DNA from: Natrialba asiatica DSM 12278
GTDB taxonomy: Archaea > Halobacteriota > Halobacteria > Halobacteriales > Natrialbaceae
Reading direction: 5' to 3'
Assembly: GCF_000337555.1 (NCBI RefSeq)
Contig: NZ_AOIO01000041.1
Coordinates: forward strand, 1 to 64,000
DNA: 64,000 bases
Position numbers and translations under genes: made by a program. A model generated the notes under the pieces. That model saw only the letters and a list, made by a program, of their open reading frames with translations. It had not been told where the DNA came from and made no database searches. Positions 42,836-50,992 of the stretch are shown here, piece by piece; positions within the stretch are counted from its first letter, which is position 1, and every line of letters begins with the position of its first letter.

Positions 42836-43348
42836 GTGATCGAGATCGCACTGTTCGCCGAACTTGCCGCCCCGGGTCAGGTAGTGCCCGCCGAGCCGTT
42901 TCCCAACGGCATCTCCCGGTACGCTATCGGTGGACTGCTCGTCGGCCTCGGCGCGGTCGTCATCTATCTCGGGACGGGGATCGCCGCGGGCGCGAGTACG
43001 TTCCTCGAGTCGACGCTGTCGTACGTTTCGGATCAGTCACGGTTCAAGCAGTACCGCGGCTCCCGGGACTGGCGCGTCGTCTTCACGCTCGGAATCATTC
43101 TGGGAGCGGCGGTCTACGCCGTCTTCTGGCAGGGCGGGACGTGGACAACCGACGTCCAGCCCTGGCGGTTGCTGCTCGGTGGCGTCCTCGTCGGGATCGG
43201 GACGCGCGTCGGGAAGGGTTGCACGTCGGGCCACGGCGTCTGCGGCGTCGGCTCGGCCTCGAAAACGTCGATCGTCGGCGTGATCACGTTCCTGACGGTC
43301 GCGATCGTGACCGCCCAGATCGTCCAGGCAATGGGGGTGAGTCCGTAA
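42836..43348 (+). CDS. YeeE/YedE-family sulfur transporter, first half
   Basis: This 170-residue membrane protein starts at GTG 42836, five bases after the rhodanese-MBL stop. It has four to five hydrophobic spans and the signature GTRVGKGCTSGHGVCGVGSA, the cysteine-containing motif of YeeE/YedE (TsuA-like) proteins that import thiosulfate or sulfane sulfur. The next gene encodes the second half, so the transporter is split as in many bacteria and archaea. Confidence 0.88.
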   Translation: MIEIALFAELAAPGQVVPAEPFPNGISRYAIGGLLVGLGAVVIYLGTGIAAGASTFLESTLSYVSDQSRFKQYRGSRDWRVVFTLGIILGAAVYAVFWQGGTWTTDVQPWRLLLGGVLVGIGTRVGKGCTSGHGVCGVGSASKTSIVGVITFLTVAIVTAQIVQAMGVSP

Positions 43349-43349
43349 C

Positions 43350-43811
43350 ATGAGCAGAAATCGCCATCCGCTGTTCATGCCGCTGATCCTCGTCGGCGGT
43401 CTGATCTTCGGCTTCGGACTGGCGTACAGCCACATGGCCCGGCCGGAAGTCGTGCTGGACTTCCTCCAGTTCGACGACCTCGGCCTGCCGTTCGTCATGT
43501 TTGGCGCCGCGATCGTCTCCGGGATCGCCTTCGCGATCATGCCCCGGATTCGCGACAGCGCACCGCTGACGGGCGACGTGTACCGTCGACGGCTGAAATC
43601 GTTCGATCGAAACGTCCTGATCGGCGGCGGGATCTTCGGTGTCGGCTGGGGGCTCTCGGGGATCTGCCCCGGCGCGGCCTACGCCAGCCTCGGGATCGGA
43701 AACGTCGCCATCCTGTGGGCGCTCGTCGGCATGTTCGCCGGCGCCTACTTGCAGGGGGTCTGGCGCAGCAAGCGCGCCGCGGCCGACTCCGGTCCAGCGA
43801 GTGCTGACTAA
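43350..43811 (+). CDS. YeeE/YedE-family sulfur transporter, second half
   Basis: This 153-residue membrane protein overlaps or abuts the preceding stop. It has about four spans and the motif GVGWGLSGICPGAAYASLGI, equivalent to the second cysteine motif of YeeE (G-x-C-P-G). Together with the first half it should form one channel for thiosulfate-like sulfur compounds, feeding TusA, DsrE and the rhodanese-MBL enzyme. Confidence 0.88.
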   Translation: MSRNRHPLFMPLILVGGLIFGFGLAYSHMARPEVVLDFLQFDDLGLPFVMFGAAIVSGIAFAIMPRIRDSAPLTGDVYRRRLKSFDRNVLIGGGIFGVGWGLSGICPGAAYASLGIGNVAILWALVGMFAGAYLQGVWRSKRAAADSGPASAD

Positions 43812-43864
43812 CACCGTTCGAATTTCGCACCTCGAGAACTGAAACGGAGGATTTTCGTACACTA

Positions 43865-45037
43865 ATGGAACCCACAACGATACTCCTGTTCGCAGCGGCC
43901 GCGGTCGCGAGCCTCTTCATGGCGTGGGTCATCGGCGCCGGCTCGAGCGGCGCGACCCCGTTCGCCCCGGCCGTCGGCGCGAACGCGATTCCGACGATGC
44001 GCGCGGCGTTTCTCGTCGGCATTCTCGGCTTCGCTGGCGCGGTGACGCAGGGCGGAAACGTCTCCGAAGCCGTCGGCAGCGGCCTCGTCGACGGGATCAG
44101 CCTCCCGGTCAGCGGCGTCATCGTCGTCCTGCTGATTGGCGCCGGACTGATGGCGATCGGCATCTACACCGGATATCCGATCGCGACCGCGTTTACCGTG
44201 ACCGGATCGGTCATCGGCGTCGGCCTCGCGCTCGGCGGCAATCCGGCCTGGGGGAAGTACGCCGAAATCGGCGCGGTCTGGGTCCTTACACCGTTCGTGG
44301 GCGGGGGAATCGCCTACGGTATCGCGAGTGTTCTTCCGCGACCGGACGTTCCCGAGGCGACGAGCGTTCCGATTCTCGCTGGCGTCGTTGGCCTCGTGGT
44401 CGCGAACCTCGAGTTCGCGTTCCTCGCGTCGGTCGGCGGGACGCTCGCCGCCGGCGGCGCCACCGCGATTCCGTTCGACGGTACCGCCGCCACGGTCGTA
44501 GTCTCGCTAGGTTTCGGAGCTGTCGCTGCGGCCGTCGTCCGCTGGGACGTCGGTCGCGACGAGGCCGGCGGTCTGCGCCGGTTCCTGCTCTCGCTGGGTG
44601 CGCTCGTGGCGTTCTCGGCGGGCGCGAGTCAAGTGGGACTCGCCGTCGGACCGCTGTTCCCGCTGCTCGAGGAGTTGCCGACGGTGTCGCCGATCGCAGT
44701 CCTGCTCGGCGGCGGCGTCGGAATCCTCGTCGGCTCGTGGACGGGCGCCCCGCGAATGATCAAGTCGATCTCCCAGGAGTACGCGTCGCTGGGGCCGCGT
44801 CGCTCGATCGCGACGCTCGTCCCTTCGTTTCTCATCGCACAGAGCGCGGTTCTGCTGGGAGTCCCGGTCTCGTTCAACGAGATCATCGTGAGTGCGATCG
44901 TCGGCAGCGGGGCCGCGGTCGCCGGCGGAGCCGGCGTCAGTCCGCGAAAGCTGGGACTCACCGTTGCCGCCTGGGTCGGATCGTTCATACTCGCGTTCGG
45001 TCTCGGCTACGGGTCGATGCTTCTTCTGGACCTCTGA
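43865..45037 (+). CDS. PiT-family anion permease
   Basis: This is a 390-residue protein with about ten hydrophobic spans. It has the inverted-repeat signature of inorganic phosphate transporters: PAVGANAIPTMRAAFLVGIL in the first half and the related SPRKLGLTVAAWVGSFILAF in the second. The usual G-A-N-D is replaced by G-A-N-A, so the transported ion may differ. PiT relatives also carry sulfate (CysP), which fits the surrounding sulfur genes better than phosphate. It lies 53 bp downstream of the YeeE genes and is likely in the same unit. Confidence 0.85.
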   Translation: MEPTTILLFAAAAVASLFMAWVIGAGSSGATPFAPAVGANAIPTMRAAFLVGILGFAGAVTQGGNVSEAVGSGLVDGISLPVSGVIVVLLIGAGLMAIGIYTGYPIATAFTVTGSVIGVGLALGGNPAWGKYAEIGAVWVLTPFVGGGIAYGIASVLPRPDVPEATSVPILAGVVGLVVANLEFAFLASVGGTLAAGGATAIPFDGTAATVVVSLGFGAVAAAVVRWDVGRDEAGGLRRFLLSLGALVAFSAGASQVGLAVGPLFPLLEELPTVSPIAVLLGGGVGILVGSWTGAPRMIKSISQEYASLGPRRSIATLVPSFLIAQSAVLLGVPVSFNEIIVSAIVGSGAAVAGGAGVSPRKLGLTVAAWVGSFILAFGLGYGSMLLLDL

Positions 45038-45130
45038 AGCTGCAGGACGCGTTCGGCCCTTCTTCGATCACCGTCCGTTTTCGATCGAATCTCGGTCGGA
45101 ATAGCGGGTTGCCTATACGCTTTCGAGAAG

Positions 45131-45475
45131 CTACGGTAGCAATCGGCCGATCGACGGCCGGTTCGACGCGACGACGCGATAGACGAACTCGCGGACGGGT
45201 GCATATCCAGGAATACGACGAAACAGCGGAAAAAACTGCGATGGCAGAAGGCCGGTCCGTTCGTAGGCGCGTTCCATCGCTGCCCCACAGGAGTAGGTCG
45301 TCTCGTCGGTAACCAGATGCGCACACGCCTCGTAGTCGAGCGGCAAGCGCGCTTGCAGGCCGTCTGTGAGTTCCGAAAAGCCGACGATGTCAATCGCCGC
45401 GCGGCGGTCCACGAACCGCGCTGCACGAGTACAGACCCCGCAATCGTCGTCGTAGACGAGCGTCGGTGGTGACAT
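45131..45475 (-). CDS. DCC-family thiol-disulfide oxidoreductase (DUF393)
   Basis: This 114-residue protein opens with TLVYDDDCGVCTRAARFVDR, the D-x-x-C-x-x-C motif that names the DCC family, on a thioredoxin-like fold. The conserved later part SCGAAMERAYERTG and PGYAPVREFVYRVVASNR is also present. It probably reduces or isomerises disulfides, and its partners are unknown. It is convergent with the PiT gene. Confidence 0.88.
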   Translation of the reverse strand: MSPPTLVYDDDCGVCTRAARFVDRRAAIDIVGFSELTDGLQARLPLDYEACAHLVTDETTYSCGAAMERAYERTGLLPSQFFPLFRRIPGYAPVREFVYRVVASNRPSIGRLLP

Positions 45476-45567
45476 TCTCGAGCCGAAGGCGTGGATACCG
45501 ATGAGGTTCTCAAGCCACTAAACTCTCAACCCCAACGACTACCCTTACGCTTCCCGTTCGGGTTCTC

Positions 45568-45840
45568 ATGCCATCGGAGTCGGCCGACGTTCGCGTGTGG
45601 CTGGTCGAGCGCGATTACGACAATCGAGACCTCATCATCCTCACCTATGCGACTCCTGACGGAACTCGAACCTTCCGAAAGGAACTCGCAGTACAGGCGG
45701 TCGACCTGGACACGGTCACTGCCGCGAAGGACGTCTCTCCCGATGACCTCGCGACCGTCGAGGATCCAGACGTTCGCGACCGGTATGCCGACGAAGCAGC
45801 GCGCATGGTGGAGGAACACGATCCCGACGAGACGATATAG
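45568..45840 (+). CDS. Small conserved haloarchaeal protein
   Basis: This is a 90-residue protein. A beta meander (VRVWLVERDYDNRDLIILTY, TRTFRKELAVQ) is followed by an acidic helix (DRYADEAARMVEEHDPDE). It resembles small haloarchaeal proteins seen near metabolic genes, but I cannot name the family. It stands 10 bp before the lipoprotein gene and may be co-transcribed with it. Confidence 0.7.
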   Translation: MPSESADVRVWLVERDYDNRDLIILTYATPDGTRTFRKELAVQAVDLDTVTAAKDVSPDDLATVEDPDVRDRYADEAARMVEEHDPDETI

Positions 45841-45849
45841 TTGTGGCAG

Positions 45850-46280
45850 ATGACCGGACCCGATCTGTCCCGACGGCGACTACTCGAGCGTACGGCGGGA
45901 ACGCTCGCGATCGCCGCGCTGGCCGGCTGTAGCGACCTCGGTTGGGACATTGACTCGAGCGACGTCAACAGGACCGACAAGAACGACGGCGGAGACGTGA
46001 CCGACGGCGAGGACGGCTACACGAACTGGTGGCAGGTCGAGCGCCTCAACGGGACGCTCCTCGGTTGGCGCGACCTGACACCCCCCACTCCGAACAGCCG
46101 TTCACTCGTTCCGAGTGCGTTAAAGTGCCTGACGACGTCTCGTGTGTCATTGTCCACGGTTACGACGAGATCCACGGCTACGGTGGACGAGCGATGCTTG
46201 TCGCACTCCAGTCAGGCGAGACGCGGGTCGCCGACCAGGGATCGTTCGCTTGCTCGTTCGGCGAGCGCGACTGTCCGTAA
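45850..46280 (+). pseudogene. Tat lipoprotein gene with poly-C frameshift
   Basis: The ATG at 45850 opens a Tat-lipoprotein signal: SRRRLLERTAGTLAIAALAG followed by a lipobox Cys. The mature part goes on to NWWQVERLNGTLLGWRDLT. At a run of six C (about 46080-46086) the sense moves to another frame, which continues HSEQPFTRSECVKVPDDVSC and ends GSFACSFGERDCP at 46280. One missing C accounts for it. It may be a true mutation, a phase-variable tract or a sequencing error. The mature domain is not recognised. Confidence 0.7.
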
Positions 46281-46325
46281 CGGTCTCGCGAGTCCCGCGC
46301 TGCGACGGTCATCGCCGGTGGTCGG

Positions 46326-47480
46326 TCAGTAGATGCGCTCGGTCGCGATCTCGGCGCCCTCGACGAGCGCCTCGAGTTTTGCCCACGCGATCTCGGGGTC
46401 GACCATGCCGAGGCCGGCCTGCGTGCCGAAGCCGCAGTCGGGCGCGGCGACGATCGGCGTCGACTCGTCGACCGCGTCCGCGACGCGCTCGAGGCGGTCC
46501 GCGATCGTCTCCGGGTGGTCGATGATGTTCGTCTTGACGTCGACGACGCCGGGCATCAGCGTCCAGCCGTCGGGAAGCGGCTGTTCGGCGAACGCGCGGT
46601 ACTCGTGCTGGTGGCGGGGGTTGGCCTGTTCGACGCTCAGTCCAGTGATATCGGCCTCGTAGATCTCCGGCAGGAGGTCAACGAGGTCCGCGTCGAGGTG
46701 GTGGGGGCCCTCGTAGCTCCCCCAGCAGGTGTGGAGGCGGACCTGCTCAGCGGGGATGTTCTCGAGGGCTTCGTTGAGCGCCTCGACGTGGAGACGCGTG
46801 GCTGCTCTGATCTCCTCGAGCGGTTCGTCCGCGTAGGCCGCCGTCTGGCCAATGGTGAGGAGTTCGGGTGCGTCGATCTGGAGGGTCATTCCGGTCTCGG
46901 CGATCAGTTCGTACTCCGCTTGCATCGCGTCCGCGACGGCGAAGAGGAACTCCTCGTAGGTATCGTAGTACTCGTTGACGTGCGTGGTTGCGACGATGCT
47001 CGGCGACGCCGAGGTCACGAACGTCCCCTCGAAGTCGGCGTCGACGGCCGCGAGCGCGTCTCGGAACTCCTCGAGTTCGTCCTCGGCTTCCCCGTGGCCG
47101 GTGTACTCGATGGGACCGTCGATGACGGGCTGCATCGAGAGATCGATGACGTCCGTCTTGAACGTCTCCTCGGCGTACTCGGGGAACTCCTGAAGATCCG
47201 CCCAGAGCTCCTGTTCGCGCTTCCCGTCAATCCCGCTCAGACGGTCCGCAACGTACCAGTTGAACGAGACCCGCGACTGTTCGCCGTTATTGATGACGTC
47301 GAGCCCGACCTCGGCCTGTCGCTCGACGACGGCCCGCGTGGCCTCCGCGACAGTTTCGTTCCAGTCGTCCTCGTCGACCGGTTCGTCGTTCTGACGCGCC
47401 TCGAGGAGGTCGAGAAGCGCCGGCGGGCGTGGGAGGCTCCCGATGTGCGTCGTTCGGATTCGGTCTTCGGTGGTCGTCAT
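46326..47480 (-). CDS. MetE-like cobalamin-independent methyltransferase
   Basis: This is a 384-residue TIM-barrel protein of the MetE C-terminal domain family (methionine synthase II type). It opens with RTTHIGSLPRPPALLDLLEA, and the zinc ligands are in LHTCWGSYEGPHH and in IVAAPDCGFGTQAG. It lacks the MetE N-terminal domain, as archaeal enzymes do. It may methylate homocysteine using a corrinoid protein or another methyl donor. Relatives also act on small thiols, which would fit the sulfur-rich region. It is transcribed alone. Confidence 0.88.
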   Translation of the reverse strand: MTTTEDRIRTTHIGSLPRPPALLDLLEARQNDEPVDEDDWNETVAEATRAVVERQAEVGLDVINNGEQSRVSFNWYVADRLSGIDGKREQELWADLQEFPEYAEETFKTDVIDLSMQPVIDGPIEYTGHGEAEDELEEFRDALAAVDADFEGTFVTSASPSIVATTHVNEYYDTYEEFLFAVADAMQAEYELIAETGMTLQIDAPELLTIGQTAAYADEPLEEIRAATRLHVEALNEALENIPAEQVRLHTCWGSYEGPHHLDADLVDLLPEIYEADITGLSVEQANPRHQHEYRAFAEQPLPDGWTLMPGVVDVKTNIIDHPETIADRLERVADAVDESTPIVAAPDCGFGTQAGLGMVDPEIAWAKLEALVEGAEIATERIY

Positions 47481-47628
47481 TGGGTACTCTTGTGAGTAAT
47501 AGTTTCAGCAGACAATATAACTGGTGGTATTCTCACGATCGACGACGGTCACGGTGGTTCGCTAGCGTCTACGTCGTTCGAAAACGGCTAAATTCCGTTG
47601 AGGGCGCCGAATTAGTCCGGAACCATCG

Positions 47629-48168
47629 TCAGTGGTACGCCTGTTCGCCGGCCTCGATCGAGATCTCGAGCCAGTTTTCCGTCGGCGGGAGCGGGCACTC
47701 GTACCGATCCGAGTACGCGCACGTCGGATTGTACGCCTCGTTAAAGTCGAGGATCCAGTTACCGTCGTCCGTTCGATGGCCGTCGCCTTCGAGGTCGAGG
47801 TACCGACCGGCGCCGTAGGTCTCGTCGCCGCTGGTCACGTCTCGGAACGGGACCCAAAGCCGATCGTCGTCCGGATCCGCCTTGTAGGCCTGCAGTGTGA
47901 TGTCTTCGCCGTCGACGGTGAATCGGAACTCGCCCCACCGAAGGTACTTCCGCTCGCCGTCGGTACTCGTCCCGACGGTGACCGGTTCAGGGTCGTTGTA
48001 CTCGTGCAGCGGCAGTTCGAACCGGTATGCCTCGTCGATCGGGTAATACTCGAGGCCGTCGAACGACTCGCGCTCGTCCGACGGAATCGGCGAGTGCGGG
48101 TCGCCGCCGAAGTACCGGTCTTTCTCTTCCCGTTGCGTCTCGATCGCTCGCCGCCAATCGGTGGTCAT
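47629..48168 (-). CDS. DUF1684-family protein
   Basis: This 179-residue protein shows the DUF1684 layout: WRRAIETQREEKDRYFGGDP near the start, the beta-rich YLRWGEFRFTVDGEDITLQA, VPFRDVTSGDETYGAGRYLD, and the closing LDFNEAYNPTCAYSDRYECP LPPTENWLEI. The family is widespread and without a proven function. All conserved blocks are present, so the gene should be intact. Confidence 0.9.
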   Translation of the reverse strand: MTTDWRRAIETQREEKDRYFGGDPHSPIPSDERESFDGLEYYPIDEAYRFELPLHEYNDPEPVTVGTSTDGERKYLRWGEFRFTVDGEDITLQAYKADPDDDRLWVPFRDVTSGDETYGAGRYLDLEGDGHRTDDGNWILDFNEAYNPTCAYSDRYECPLPPTENWLEISIEAGEQAYH

Positions 48169-48278
48169 GGTTGAAGGTCAGTGTGTCGTGGTCGTGTCGC
48201 CAGTCCCCGTATTTAGGTCGGACCAGGGCGCTGTTCAGATAATCACTATCGACTGCCGTGGCCTCGGCAGGTGCGTCA

Positions 48279-48713
48279 CTACGCATGTTGCTCGATTAGC
48301 CCCTCCAGCGTTCCGCGGTCCTGGACGCCGACCATCCGCTCGACCGGCTGGCCGTCGGCGTAGAGGACGAGCGTCGGGACGCCGCGAGCGCCCAGTTGCT
48401 GGGCGATCTGCTGGTGAGCGTCGACGTCGACCTTCGCGACCGCGGCGTCGGTCTCCGCCGCGAGGGCCTCGATCGTCGGCTCCATCATCTGACAGGGGCC
48501 ACACCAGTCGGCGTAACAGTCCACGAGGACGACGTCGTGCTCCGCGACGACCTCATCGAGGTGACCCTGGCCTGTGATCGCGATTGGCTCGTCGGGTGCG
48601 GTGCTCCCCCCGTCGGCCGCGTCGAGGCTCCCACCGTTCTCGAGACGTTCCTGCAGCTCTCGCTTCTTCTGGTCGCGGATCCGTTGGCGTTCGTCGTTTG
48701 CGGAGTCGCTCAT
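48279..48713 (-). CDS. Thioredoxin
   Basis: This 144-residue protein has a charged N-terminal extension of about 50 residues (RQRIRDQKKRELQERLENGG), then a thioredoxin fold with VLVDCYADWCGPCQMMEPTI (WCGPC active site) and the cis-Pro loop RGVPTLVLYADG. The ATG at 48713 is preferred over 48740, which adds nine basic residues. It is a general cytoplasmic disulfide reductase. The N-terminal coil could mediate docking. It is not preceded by the TTGTGCAA motif seen at the other thioredoxin. Confidence 0.9.
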   Translation of the reverse strand: MSDSANDERQRIRDQKKRELQERLENGGSLDAADGGSTAPDEPIAITGQGHLDEVVAEHDVVLVDCYADWCGPCQMMEPTIEALAAETDAAVAKVDVDAHQQIAQQLGARGVPTLVLYADGQPVERMVGVQDRGTLEGLIEQHA

Positions 48714-48984
48714 CGATCGACGGTACGGTTTCCACAGCAATAACGGTTTTGTGAGCTAACTACAATATCATATGGCCGGTTTGGACTCGCACTAGTCTCG
48801 TCGCGGATCGCCGGCCGACCCTCACATCGTTCGGGCTGAGCAGACCGGGAACAGAGCGTCCTCGAGTCCAGTAATGAACCATACCACGGCGTTGACACCG
48901 CCCGTTTGATCGGGTAGTGCAGTACCGTATCGACCGCTCTCGTGGCTGCTGCGGTGACCCAAGACCGCTTCGCCGCGTCTCGCA

Positions 48985-49314
48985 CCTCCTCCCATTCCGT
49001 TTGTCGTTGGTGAACTGCCGACGGTGCATCTCCGCGACCGTTTCCGACTCGAGGATCCGATCAGTATCGACGGCTCCGCCGTGAAGGTGTACCCGGACGA
49101 ACCGTGCCATGTTAGTCGCGGTCGCGCTCATCGCTCCAGTCGGTACCATTCCGACGAACTCGAAAGGACGGTCCTCGAATCCGCCGTCTGCGGCCGTGTA
49201 CCCCGTTGCGAGATCAGCGAAAAGCACGTCCGGGACCGACTGGGCGAACGTGCTTCGATCCATCGAGAGAGGGCACTGCCGGACAGAAGTGGCGGCGTCC
49301 CGCTCGGAATGCAT
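48985..49314 (-). pseudogene. Serine beta-lactamase-like fragment
   Basis: The frame contains LFADLATGYTAADGGFEDRP and MVPTGAMSATATNMARFVRV, followed by a HLHGG and ETVAEMH segment. This is the central part of a class C beta-lactamase/esterase-like serine hydrolase (PF00144), where P-A-G-x-M/L-x-S-T-A-x-D-M-A-R is usual. The active S-x-x-K half is missing and the frame degrades past 48985. The gene is a remnant. Confidence 0.65.
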
Positions 49315-49325
49315 CCACCCGCGTA

Positions 49326-49682
49326 CTACTTCTCCTGTCGCAAGCGTTCACGGCGCTCCTCGAACTCCTCGTCTGTGAGGTCGCCGCGGGCGTAGGCGGT
49401 TCTCAGTTCCTCGAGTGCAGGATCCGCCCGTTGTCCGCCTGAGTGCCGAACCGCGCTGTACAGGAGATATCCGAGACCGAGAAGCACCAACAACGGAATA
49501 ACCGACATGAGGAGCCACATCCACGTGGCGCCAGTTCCGTCCCACATTCCGCCGTTCCACATGTGGCCGCCGCCCCAGACGCCCATCATGGGCATCGCGA
49601 GCGCCATCATGAGTACCGGCAGGAGCAGGATCGCGGCGATAACGATCAACAGCGTTCGAATCAGTGAGTCGTCGGTTGCCAT
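49326..49682 (-). CDS. Membrane protein with SHOCT domain
   Basis: This 118-residue protein has two hydrophobic spans (residues about 8-32 and 53-75), separated by a Gly/Met/Trp-rich loop with HMWNGGMWDG. A C-terminal SHOCT motif (ALEELRTAYARGDLTDEEFE) follows. SHOCT-bearing membrane proteins are common in haloarchaea. The role is unknown, though the Met/His-rich loop could bind metal. Confidence 0.88.
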   Translation of the reverse strand: MATDDSLIRTLLIVIAAILLLPVLMMALAMPMMGVWGGGHMWNGGMWDGTGATWMWLLMSVIPLLVLLGLGYLLYSAVRHSGGQRADPALEELRTAYARGDLTDEEFEERRERLRQEK

Positions 49683-49757
49683 ACGTTGTCCTTCGATCGC
49701 CAGAGTATTGAACGATATGGTGAATACCGAGTACCGGGAACGATCCGTCCGTCCGCG

Positions 49758-50768
49758 TCAAGAGGCTCTGTCAGTCCTCCGGGACGGCCACTCTCGAGCG
49801 TCGGAGTCGACGAGTCCGTACAGCAGTCGCCGTCGCGCTTCGAGTTCATCGAGGGCAGTCTCGAACTCGTCGTCCGACACGGTAGGAATACCTGCCTCGC
49901 GGAGGGTGCGAAGATCGGGCGCAGGAGGTAGGTCGTCTGCGGGTTCGACGAACCTCTCGCGGAGCGTCTCGAGGTAGTGTTCAACACTTATGCGGGCGTT
50001 TCGGACGGTAATCTCGTTCGGCCGCTGTCGTTTCGGAACGCCGAATCGGAGCAGCGTCAACGCCTCATCGAGGACTACGATTTCGACGATCGGCGATCGA
50101 TCCGGCCGGGCGCTGTGAAAGTAGTGAAGGATCGGGTAGGCCTTGTGATTCTCGGTGAGGGTCGCGAGCTGCGTCGCGACGGTATTCAGCGGGACCTCAA
50201 GTCCTCGAAACTCTTCGCCGGTCCAACTCGTTCGAACGAGCTCCTCACTGTGGGTCCCGAACGCGCTCACAGTGCTGGCGAACGCGCGTTTCTGGGTGAC
50301 CGCCTCGAGGACAGAAAGCGCGTAGGTGACGATCAGGGTGACGAAGAGCAATCCGTTCCCAGTCGCGAGTATCGTGACGACCTGCCAGCGTCCTGTTCTG
50401 GGAACGAAATCTCCGATACCTAACGTGAATATCGTATAGCCGGTGAAATAGAATCGGTCGGACCACGAGACGGACTCTCGGTTGAGCGTATCAATGAGGA
50501 CGTTCTCGGCACTGGCGAAGACGAGCGTCCAACCACCCCAGAGCAGCACGATCCATATCGTGAGAGTCAGCACAAAGAGTAACGGTCCGGACAGGCTGAG
50601 CAGTCTGGGATTCTGACCGCCTATTCGTCGTAGCGTGCGCCACGTCCACACCATCAGTCGAGACGTGAGCGGGCCGGCCCCCCCTTCGACCCAGAGCGTC
50701 GTCCAGACGATATCGATGACAGTGGTAGCGAGAAGGCCGACACCGAGCGCGAGATAAACGACGTTCAT
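49758..50768 (-). CDS. Two-span ion channel protein (potassium channel type)
   Basis: This is a 336-residue protein. There is an N-terminal span, another near 60-85, then a pore region FYFTGYTIFTLGIGDFVPRT and a final span VVTILATGNGLLFVTLIVTY. The filter TLGIGD is a variant of T-V-G-Y-G-D, so potassium selectivity is likely but not certain. The long cytoplasmic C-terminal half (from about 170) has no known RCK domain and may be a specific regulatory part. It is transcribed alone on the minus strand. Confidence 0.85.
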   Translation of the reverse strand: MNVVYLALGVGLLATTVIDIVWTTLWVEGGAGPLTSRLMVWTWRTLRRIGGQNPRLLSLSGPLLFVLTLTIWIVLLWGGWTLVFASAENVLIDTLNRESVSWSDRFYFTGYTIFTLGIGDFVPRTGRWQVVTILATGNGLLFVTLIVTYALSVLEAVTQKRAFASTVSAFGTHSEELVRTSWTGEEFRGLEVPLNTVATQLATLTENHKAYPILHYFHSARPDRSPIVEIVVLDEALTLLRFGVPKRQRPNEITVRNARISVEHYLETLRERFVEPADDLPPAPDLRTLREAGIPTVSDDEFETALDELEARRRLLYGLVDSDAREWPSRRTDRAS

Positions 50769-50992
50769 TTCTGACCCGTGTTGATGTGAATAGATTCACG
50801 CGTCCTTCGTGTCCGACTCGAGAGGAGACCTATCGTAGCGTAGTCGGGCCGGGATATAGAAAGTGTGCCCGGCTAGTGAAGAGACGAGGCGAAATCGTTC
50901 ACGGGGAATAGCGTTGCACGCTGTCCGTCACGAGAGAAACCGGACGATGGTTGTGCACACAGCACTTGGATCGACCGAGTTCGGAATCGCAC

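Noticed and set aside
43924-45312. 462-codon Arg-rich frame over the PiT gene
   Set aside because: It is extremely Arg-rich without domains, and the overlapping PiT frame has clear membrane spans and signatures.
46515-47495. Long plus-strand frame opposite the MetE-like gene
   Set aside because: Its 326 residues are a codon shadow of the methyltransferase gene, which has clear zinc-ligand motifs. The opposite frame has none.
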